In this document: positions 17,962-23,586 of the stretch, in pieces
How positions within the stretch are numbered: position 1 is the first letter of the stretch
Layout: the number at the start of each line of letters is the position of its first letter
Source: CAZWUK01 sp964636685
GTDB taxonomy: Bacteria > Bacillota > Clostridia > Christensenellales > CAG-138
Assembly: GCA_964636685.1 (NCBI GenBank)
Contig: CAZWUK010000033.1
Coordinates: forward strand, 1 to 23,586
Length of the DNA: 23,586 nucleotides
Direction of reading: 5' to 3'
Program-made: the position numbers and the translations under genes
Notes under the pieces: model-generated
The model's input: the letters and a program-made list of their open reading frames with translations, nothing else
Database searches by the model: none
What the model was told of the DNA's origin: nothing

Positions 17962-20286
17962 ATGACGGGGAAAGAAAAGCACACATTGGAATATCGAAGG
18001 TTTCGGCGGAAGCAACGCAGGCGGTTCTGGCTTGCGATGCTTCTGCTTTGCGGCGCCGGCGCTTTTTTTGGAGCATCGGCGCTGTTCCAAATGGAAGCAT
18101 GGAACAAGCTTGACGTTGACCGGATCACGCAGGTAGACCAGTCGCTTTTGCTCTATGACCGAAACGGCGTGGAGATCACGTCGCTGCATAAGACGGAGGA
18201 TCGGCTCTGGATTTCTATCAATGAGATTCCCTTGCAGGTGCGAAACGCTTTTATTGCAGCAGAGGACGCCCGATTTTACGACCATATCGGCGTGGACTTT
18301 GTGCGCATCGCGGGCGCTGCTTGGGCGGATATCAAGGCCGGATCCTACGTGCAGGGCGCTTCCACCATCAGCCAGCAGCTTATCAAGCTCAGCCATCTTT
18401 CCTCCGAAAAGGAAATGTCCCGCAAGCTTGAGGAGGCGGTATTGGCCTATCAGCTGGAGCAGCGCTATTCCAAGGATGAAATCCTGGAGATGTATCTCAA
18501 TTACGTCTATTTCGGCGGCGGGTTTTATGGCGTCGAGGCAGCGGCGCGCGGTTACTTTGGCGTCCATGCAAACGAATTGACCGTAGCGCAAAGCGCGCAG
18601 CTGGCGGGGATCTTGAAGTCGCCCTCGCGCTTTTCACCGCATTTGAAGCCGGAGGCCAGCAAAGGCAGGCGGGATGTGGTGTTGGGGCTAATGCAGGAAT
18701 ACGGCTACTTGACCGTGGAGGAATGCCAAAAAGCCAAGGCGGAAAAGGTCGAGCTGAAGTATGCCGAGAATGCGGAAAAGCGCGGGTATTATGTTGATCT
18801 TGCCCTGACCGACGCATGCGGCATCCTGAATGTCAGCATGGATACACTCCTGTCCGGCGGATACCGGATCTATACGGAGATGGACAGCGCACTCCAGACC
18901 GAATGCGAGAATATCTTTGCAGATGATCGCTATTTTCCGATCACACCCGGGCAAGAAAGCCCCGAAGGCGCGTTGGTAATCGTGAATGTAAAAAACGGCG
19001 GAGTCTGCGCGCTGATGGGCGGCAGAGAAAACACGGTTGCGCTTGCTTACAATCGCGCGACCAGGATCCGCAGGCAGCCTGGCTCCGTTATCAAGCCGGT
19101 CATTGTCTATGCGCCCGCGCTGGAAGCAGGCTTTACCGCCGCGACGATGCTGTTGGACGACCAGATCAATTTTAACGGGTACCAGCCCAATAATTTCAGC
19201 AATACGTTTTCGGGCTGGGTCACGATGCGGGAGGCTGTCACAAAGTCGCTCAATGTACCGGCCGTTACCGTAATGGCGGAGGTGGGCGTAGAAAAAAGCA
19301 AGCGGTTTGCCGAGCGGGTGGGCGTCTCGTTTGATGAACGGGACAAGAGCCTTGCGCTTGCGCTGGGCGGCTTTACCTATGGCGTATCCCCTTACCAGAT
19401 CGCCGGTGCATATGCGGCGTTCGCCAACGGCGGCGTGTATACGACGCCGGGATTGATCGCACGCATTGAGGATGCGGAGGGAAACGCCGTCTATCAACGA
19501 GACGAGCGCGGCATTCGTGTGATGAGCCGGGGAAACGCCTATATTTTGACCAGTATGCTCGAGAGCGTCGTCACGGACGGAACCGGAAAGCGCTTGAGCG
19601 AGCTGAATATTCCGATCGCGGGGAAGACCGGAACGAGCGGCACAGAGAAGGGAAACCGCGATATCTGGATGGCGGCATACAATCCGGAGTATGCGGCGGC
19701 AGTCTGGATCGGATATGACGCAGATAACGGCGGGCTGCTGCCGGAGCATGCGACGGGAGGCACCTATCCTGCGACGATCCTGCGTGCGGTTTACGCATCC
19801 CTCTATCCGCAGGGCGACGCGCCGGATTTTGCGGTTCCGTCCAACGTCAAGCGCTTTCGAATTGATCGCTATACGCTTGATACCGAGCATGTAGCGGTGC
19901 TTGCAAACGCTTTAACGCCGGAAACGGATTCCTACAGCGAAGTGTTTGTCGCGGGCACGGAGCCGGAGGAGCTTACAAGCTATTGGAAGATCCCCTCTCC
20001 GCCGGAGACGCTGACGGCGACGGTTGGAGCGCAGGGCGTGACGATCTCCTTCACGCCGGAGAACAGGATGATTCTCTACCGGCTCTACCGAGAGACGGCG
20101 GATGGAAAATCCGTCATGCTGTCCGAATTTACCGGTACGGTGGAGCGCGTGAGCTACGTGGACGCCGCGGTGAGACGAAAGAACGAATATACCTATTATG
20201 TGATCCCCGTTCATCCAAAGTTGAACATCGGCGGGGAGCAGGTAACTGGAACGGCTTCTGTAAAAGTACATATTCGCATCGGTTAG
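17962..20286 (+). CDS. Class A penicillin-binding protein (PBP1A type)
   Basis: The 774-residue bifunctional cell-wall synthase has a basic cytosolic tail, one transmembrane helix (about 22-42), then a GT51 glycosyltransferase domain. In that domain EDARFYDHIG (E101) and QGASTISQQL (131-140) are visible, with a second acidic site at E158 in RKLEEAVLA. The transpeptidase domain follows with all three motifs: S375-x2-K378 (PGSVIKP), S429-L-N and K555-T-G-T. Residues about 665-774 form a fibronectin-III-like domain. It polymerises lipid II and cross-links the peptides outside the membrane. ATG 17962 has no obvious SD, and there is no better alternative, so the start is uncertain. Neither a promoter nor a terminator of its own is clear. 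Confidence 0.93.
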   Translation: MTGKEKHTLEYRRFRRKQRRRFWLAMLLLCGAGAFFGASALFQMEAWNKLDVDRITQVDQSLLLYDRNGVEITSLHKTEDRLWISINEIPLQVRNAFIAAEDARFYDHIGVDFVRIAGAAWADIKAGSYVQGASTISQQLIKLSHLSSEKEMSRKLEEAVLAYQLEQRYSKDEILEMYLNYVYFGGGFYGVEAAARGYFGVHANELTVAQSAQLAGILKSPSRFSPHLKPEASKGRRDVVLGLMQEYGYLTVEECQKAKAEKVELKYAENAEKRGYYVDLALTDACGILNVSMDTLLSGGYRIYTEMDSALQTECENIFADDRYFPITPGQESPEGALVIVNVKNGGVCALMGGRENTVALAYNRATRIRRQPGSVIKPVIVYAPALEAGFTAATMLLDDQINFNGYQPNNFSNTFSGWVTMREAVTKSLNVPAVTVMAEVGVEKSKRFAERVGVSFDERDKSLALALGGFTYGVSPYQIAGAYAAFANGGVYTTPGLIARIEDAEGNAVYQRDERGIRVMSRGNAYILTSMLESVVTDGTGKRLSELNIPIAGKTGTSGTEKGNRDIWMAAYNPEYAAAVWIGYDADNGGLLPEHATGGTYPATILRAVYASLYPQGDAPDFAVPSNVKRFRIDRYTLDTEHVAVLANALTPETDSYSEVFVAGTEPEELTSYWKIPSPPETLTATVGAQGVTISFTPENRMILYRLYRETADGKSVMLSEFTGTVERVSYVDAAVRRKNEYTYYVIPVHPKLNIGGEQVTGTASVKVHIRIG
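20261..20276 (+). repeat. 16-bp direct repeat, copy 2
   Basis: Second copy of TAAAAGTACATATTCG, located within the last codons of the penicillin-binding protein gene and in the same orientation as copy 1 at 17905-17920. Confidence 0.6.
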
Positions 20287-20312
20287 TTTCACAAAAGGTT
20301 TCAAATTCGCTG

Positions 20313-20341
20313 TTGACCTGTAACCATTGGGTTTATATAAT
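20313..20341 (+). promoter_or_regulatory. Promoter of the GntR regulator gene
   Basis: TTGACC (20313-20318), a 17-nt spacer and perfect TATAAT (20336-20341) form a strong promoter with a leader of about 23 nt. AT-rich palindromic sequence around the -10 and start point could be an autoregulatory operator, but no GntR consensus box is clear. Confidence 0.85.
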
Positions 20342-20370
20342 ATATTGTATCATCAGTTTTGAGGTGTAAT

Positions 20371-21036
20371 ATGAATTATAAAGCCATTGCCGAGCATGTC
20401 GGGCCGCGGGTCGGCGCTACGCAGGAATGGGTGTATCATGTGCTGCGTACAGGGATCATCAACGGCGATCTGCCCGGCGGAACACAACTCAAGCAGGACG
20501 AGATTTCTGCCGCGCTGAACGTGTCGCACATTCCGGTGCGGGAAGCGTTGCGGCGCTTGGAATCGCAGGGCCTTGTGCGAATCCATCCCAATCGCGGCGC
20601 GTCCGTCTCACAGCTGAACAGAAACACGCTGCTGGATATGATGGAGGTTCGTGCAACGCTTTCCGTCATGTCGCTGAAAAACGGTGCGCCACTTTTGGGC
20701 GAGGCGGATTTTGAAAAGCTCGATCAGATTATTGCCGAACAGAAGCAGGCGACGGATTTGTTCCGGCAGGAGGAGCTGAACTATGAGTTTCACGATCTCC
20801 TGTCGGTGCATGCGGAGAATTCTGTGGCGGAGCTTCTGATGGAAATTATCCACGCGAACATCGACCGGTACCTTCGCAAGAGCTTCTATACCACGGACGC
20901 GACCCGCGCGGTTTCCATCCATGAGCATGAGCAGATCGTGGAAGCGTGCCGCAATCAGGAGTTTGACCGTGCGGCGGAGCTGCTGCGAGATCATATCCTC
21001 AATGCCAAGATCATGATTCCGGAGGATATTCTATAG
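20371..21036 (+). CDS. GntR-family transcriptional regulator, FadR/FCD subfamily
   Basis: The 221-residue protein has an N-terminal winged helix-turn-helix (about 18-80) with the recognition-helix pattern VSHIPVREALRRLESQGLV (51-69). It also has an all-helical FCD ligand-binding domain. In that domain histidines in YEFHDLLS and IHEHEQIVEA fit the metal and ligand site of such regulators. FCD members usually sense small organic acids. The start is ATG 20371, five bases after GAGGTG; a TTG at 20359 falls within the SD. The gene is downstream of a strong promoter and convergent with the LysR gene. The target genes and ligand are unknown; the nearby symporter is one candidate, but its control region points to LysR. 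Confidence 0.93.
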   Translation: MNYKAIAEHVGPRVGATQEWVYHVLRTGIINGDLPGGTQLKQDEISAALNVSHIPVREALRRLESQGLVRIHPNRGASVSQLNRNTLLDMMEVRATLSVMSLKNGAPLLGEADFEKLDQIIAEQKQATDLFRQEELNYEFHDLLSVHAENSVAELLMEIIHANIDRYLRKSFYTTDATRAVSIHEHEQIVEACRNQEFDRAAELLRDHILNAKIMIPEDIL

Positions 21037-21049
21037 GACGGCGTCAGTC

Positions 21050-21097
21050 AAAGAGCCTTGCGGTTTTGCTTTTCGGCAAACGCGCAAGGCTCTTTTT
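21050..21097 (+). terminator. Terminator between convergent gntR and lysR genes
   Basis: A perfect 13-bp stem (21050-21062 with 21083-21095), with some inner pairing in the 20-nt loop, is followed by further T on the plus strand. The minus-strand tail is shorter (TTTGACTG), so it may act both ways. Confidence 0.85.
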
Positions 21098-21102
21098 ATG
21101 GC

Positions 21103-21981
21103 TCATTTTGCATTTTCCGCGACCCATTGTACCGCGTAGTCCACGAATTTTCGCGTGACGGGAGAGGTTTGGGAACCCGGCGGGATAGCAAGTCCAATGG
21201 TACGTCGCGGATGGTTTTCCAGCTCCATTACTTCGATATTCTCCGTATGCCCCTCCAATACAAGCTCCGGCATAATGCTCACGCCGAGTCCCTGCTCCAC
21301 CATGGCGATAATGGCATAATCGTCTTTGGTGTAAAACTTCACATGCGGGATGACGCCGGTATGCTCCAGCGCGCGACGGGAATCGTGGTCGGAATTTTCC
21401 AAAAGGCTGATAAAGGGTTCTTTTTCAAGCTCGGCCAGCGGAAAAAACGGTCGTCCGGAAAGGCGATGCCCTTTTGGCAGCACGGCGAGGACACGATCCT
21501 CCCGAAGCGGGATACATTCGCATTCCGGATTGCACGGCAGATTGACAAATCCCACATCCACACTGCAATCGCCAAGCCACTGCGCGATGTCGAAGTAATC
21601 GCCGTTGAGCAGCTTGAAGTCGATTGTCGGATAGTCCTGCTGAAAGGTTTTAATCATACCCGGCAGCCAGTGGACGGCGACGCTTGTAAAGGCGCCTATG
21701 CGAACGGTGCCGGAATGCAGTCCGCGAATCGACGCCGTGATTTGCCCAAGCTGCTCGCGGGAATTCAGGATACCCCGGATCGCCGGCAGGATCCGTTCCC
21801 CGTCGGAGGTGAGCTTTACTCCGGAGCGGCTTCTTGAGAGCAGGGCAAAGCCAAAATCCTCCTCCAGTCCGTTGACAATATGACTCACGGCGGACTGGGT
21901 ATAACCGAGCTGCTCGGCAGCCTTTGTGAGACTGCCCAGCTCTACCACCTTGAGAAAGGTTTCAAATTTTGAGATGTTCAT
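21103..21981 (-). CDS. LysR-type transcriptional regulator
   Basis: The 292-residue protein starts with a winged helix-turn-helix, with the signature GSLTKAAEQLGYTQSAVSHIVNGLEEDFGFALLSRS spread over about 16-51. A two-lobed effector-binding domain of the periplasmic-binding fold follows, starting near GTVRIGAFTS. LysR regulators usually activate a divergent gene in response to a small molecule bound between the lobes and repress themselves. That layout is seen here: the PutP-type symporter gene is divergent, 122 nt away, and a LysR-box-like palindrome sits between them. ATG 21981 is preceded by AAGGA about 13 bases upstream, a rather distant SD that suggests low expression. No convincing promoter for this strand was found. 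Confidence 0.94.
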   Translation of the reverse strand: MNISKFETFLKVVELGSLTKAAEQLGYTQSAVSHIVNGLEEDFGFALLSRSRSGVKLTSDGERILPAIRGILNSREQLGQITASIRGLHSGTVRIGAFTSVAVHWLPGMIKTFQQDYPTIDFKLLNGDYFDIAQWLGDCSVDVGFVNLPCNPECECIPLREDRVLAVLPKGHRLSGRPFFPLAELEKEPFISLLENSDHDSRRALEHTGVIPHVKFYTKDDYAIIAMVEQGLGVSIMPELVLEGHTENIEVMELENHPRRTIGLAIPPGSQTSPVTRKFVDYAVQWVAENAK

Positions 21982-21997
21982 AATATATAATCTATCC

Positions 21998-22026
21998 TTG
22001 CGTTCTGACCTTTTTTTCGGTATAAT
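21998..22026 (+). promoter_or_regulatory. Promoter of the symporter gene
   Basis: A perfect TATAAT (22021-22026) lies 17 nt after TTGCGT (21998-22003), which matches consensus only at its first three bases. Such a weak -35 is usual for promoters that need an activator, in line with the adjacent LysR gene. The leader would be about 70 nt. Confidence 0.6.
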
Positions 22027-22043
22027 GCCCCTGTTGCATTTAT
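22022..22043. promoter_or_regulatory. LysR-box-like palindrome
   Basis: ATAATGC (22022-22028) and GCATTTAT (22036-22043) form an inverted repeat with one unmatched T. The core is TGC-N7-GCA and satisfies the LysR consensus T-N11-A (T22026 to A22038). It overlaps the -10 of the symporter promoter. Confidence 0.5.
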
Positions 22044-22103
22044 AATTTTAATGAGTATCATCAATTTATTTCATGCAAATACGGATCGGGAGCATTCAAT
22101 AGT

Positions 22104-23585
22104 ATGAGTATAGCAGAATTGGTCGCGTTTATCCTTTATTTTTTGGCGGTTATCGGCATTGGGATCGCCATGTTTTTCAAGACGCGCGGCGGCGATGAAA
22201 AGGACTACTTTCTCGGCGGACGTAATATGGGCAGCTGGGTAACGGCGCTGTCTGCGTCGGCCTCCGACATGTCCGCGTGGCTGTTGATGGGACTGCCGGG
22301 TTCGATTCTGGCATTCGGCATGGGAAAGGTGTGGATCGCCATCGGGCTTTTGATCGGTACGGTACTCAACTGGCAATTGACAGCGCCGCGTCTGCGCCGT
22401 TTTTCCAAGACGGCCGGAGATTCCATTACGATCCCCCAGTATCTGTCCAATCGGTTTGCGGCAAAGAATAAGGCGCTTCGTATTGTGTCGGCGGTGGTGT
22501 TTCTTGTATGCTATGCCATCTACGCCGCCTCCAGCTTCAAGGCCTGCGGAACGCTGTTTCATACGGTGTTGGGTCTGGATTATACCATAGCGACGGCTGT
22601 GGCGGCGGGCATCATCTTGCTGTATACCTTTTTGGGCGGCTTTGCGGCGGTCTGCTGGACGGATTTCGTTCAGGGAATGCTGATGCTTGTTGCGCTGCTC
22701 ATCGCACCGATTGCAGCCTTGTCCGCTATCAACGCGGGACAGGTCGAGGGCGTCGCGGCGCTGACCGAGCATTATTGGAATCTTCTGCCGAGCGGAAAAT
22801 TCGATTGGAGCAGCATCAGCACGATTCTTTCTGGTCTTGCGTGGGGACTTGGATACTTCGGCATGCCGCACATTTTGGTGCGTTTCATGTCTATCCGTGA
22901 GCCGGGCATGATAAAAAAATCAAAATGGATCGCGATTATTTGGACGTCTTTGGGGCTTGCAGCCGCGGTCGCCGTTGGATTGATCGGAAGATTGTACCTG
23001 CCGGATCTTACTGCGGCAAACAGCAACCTGGTGTTTATCAATATGGTGCGCGGTATTTTCCCGGCATTCATCGCGGGCGTTTTGCTTTCTGCCATTCTCG
23101 CTGCTTCCATGAGTACGGCGGACAGTCAGCTTCTGGTTTCAGCGTCCGCTTTTACCAGCGACGTTTACAAGCCGGTCATTCGCAAGAACGCGTCCAACCG
23201 TGAGATGCTTTGGATCAGCCGCCTGGTCGTGCTCGCGGTCACTGTGGTGGCGTTTTTGATCGCTATCGACCCGAATTCCGGCGACATTATGAATCTGGTA
23301 GAAAACGCGTGGGCAGGCTTTGGCAGCGCGTTCGGGCCGGTGATTCTCCTGTCGTTGTTCTGGAAAAAATTCACCTATCGCGGCGCGGTTGCGGGCATTT
23401 TGGGCGGCGCGGCTGTGGATGTGCTTTGGCTCATCTTCCTGACGGCGCCCACTGGCATCTACGAACTGCTGCCGGGTTTTGCGGCGGGAATGCTCTGCGC
23501 GCTGATCGGAACACTGCTCGATAAAAGGGAAAAGCAGCAGGCGGCCGAGGCGATTTTTGCCGAGCTTTCCGCAGACGTGGATTAA
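22104..23585 (+). CDS. putP: PutP-type sodium/solute symporter
   Basis: The 493-residue protein belongs to the sodium:solute symporter family and most resembles the sodium/proline symporter PutP. The segment ASASDMSAWLLMGLPGS (about 50-66) matches the helix that holds sodium- and proline-binding residues in E. coli PutP. AASMSTADSQLL (about 332-343) supplies the other sodium-site Ser/Thr. About 13 hydrophobic helices and a charged C-terminal tail give the usual length, and the gene is complete with its TAA at the window edge. ATG 22104 is preceded by GGGAG at a rather long 11-nt distance. Proline is the likeliest substrate, but other small organic solutes are possible. The divergent LysR gene is the probable regulator. 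Confidence 0.9.
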   Translation: MSIAELVAFILYFLAVIGIGIAMFFKTRGGDEKDYFLGGRNMGSWVTALSASASDMSAWLLMGLPGSILAFGMGKVWIAIGLLIGTVLNWQLTAPRLRRFSKTAGDSITIPQYLSNRFAAKNKALRIVSAVVFLVCYAIYAASSFKACGTLFHTVLGLDYTIATAVAAGIILLYTFLGGFAAVCWTDFVQGMLMLVALLIAPIAALSAINAGQVEGVAALTEHYWNLLPSGKFDWSSISTILSGLAWGLGYFGMPHILVRFMSIREPGMIKKSKWIAIIWTSLGLAAAVAVGLIGRLYLPDLTAANSNLVFINMVRGIFPAFIAGVLLSAILAASMSTADSQLLVSASAFTSDVYKPVIRKNASNREMLWISRLVVLAVTVVAFLIAIDPNSGDIMNLVENAWAGFGSAFGPVILLSLFWKKFTYRGAVAGILGGAAVDVLWLIFLTAPTGIYELLPGFAAGMLCALIGTLLDKREKQQAAEAIFAELSADVD

Positions 23586-23586
23586 G

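Noticed and set aside
18688..19890. Minus-strand open frame of 400 codons opposite the PBP gene
   Set aside because: The PBP has all catalytic motifs in its own frame; the antisense frame has no SD or domain and simply reflects codon bias.
1..23586. CRISPR arrays, insertion sequences, phage genes, tRNA or rRNA genes, toxin-antitoxin or other defence systems
   Set aside because: No regularly spaced repeats, transposase or integrase motifs, cloverleaf-like sequences or known defence domains were found on reading both strands.

Overview
The window looks like chromosomal DNA of a spore-forming Clostridia-class Firmicute, possibly near Christensenellales/Eubacteriales; that placement is inferred from gene content only. 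Supporting points are the infC-rpmI-rplT operon with an attenuator-like leader, a three-gene GerA-type spore germination operon, long-form HPF, a DUF5685/J-domain gene pair, strong GGAGG Shine-Dalgarno (SD) sequences and many U-tailed hairpin terminators. Genes are dense and complete. I see no insertion sequence, phage gene, CRISPR array, rRNA or tRNA, and no classical defence system.

Layout. Bases 1-1290 hold a secreted metallophosphoesterase with a Pro/Thr/Glu-rich tether (+). Bases 1316-8960 are all on the minus strand: a SulP anion transporter, a subgroup-Ic-like aminotransferase, a coupled pair (TrmH/SpoU RNA methyltransferase then nicotinamidase-like hydrolase), the rplT-rpmI-infC operon with its leader, and an SLC45-like MFS transporter. 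At 9018-9051 two opposed promoters lie on top of each other and drive the MFS gene and a membrane-anchored GDPD phosphodiesterase (9082-10005). Two small proteins I do not recognise are divergent at 10111-10853. A structured 367-nt intergenic region with a G-quadruplex-like motif then precedes hpf (11221) and a free-standing FakA-middle-domain-like protein (11877).

Bases 12233-16299 carry the germinant receptor operon: A, B and C subunits with overlapping ends, plus an unpredicted 52-residue two-helix membrane protein that may be the small D subunit. Bases 16398-17880 hold a DUF5685 protein overlapped by a J-domain protein that ends in a cysteine string. A class A penicillin-binding protein follows (17962-20286). 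The window ends with a GntR/FCD regulator, a convergent LysR regulator, and a PutP-type sodium/solute symporter divergent from LysR, with a LysR-box-like palindrome on the symporter's -10.

Several starts had to be corrected: infC appears to start at AUC, gerB at a TTG overlapping the gerA stop, and SulP at TTG. The hydrolase, hpf, gerC, GntR, FakA-like and 88-aa genes start at internal ATGs placed by their SD sequences. The most unusual items are the DUF5685/J-protein pair and the small germination protein.
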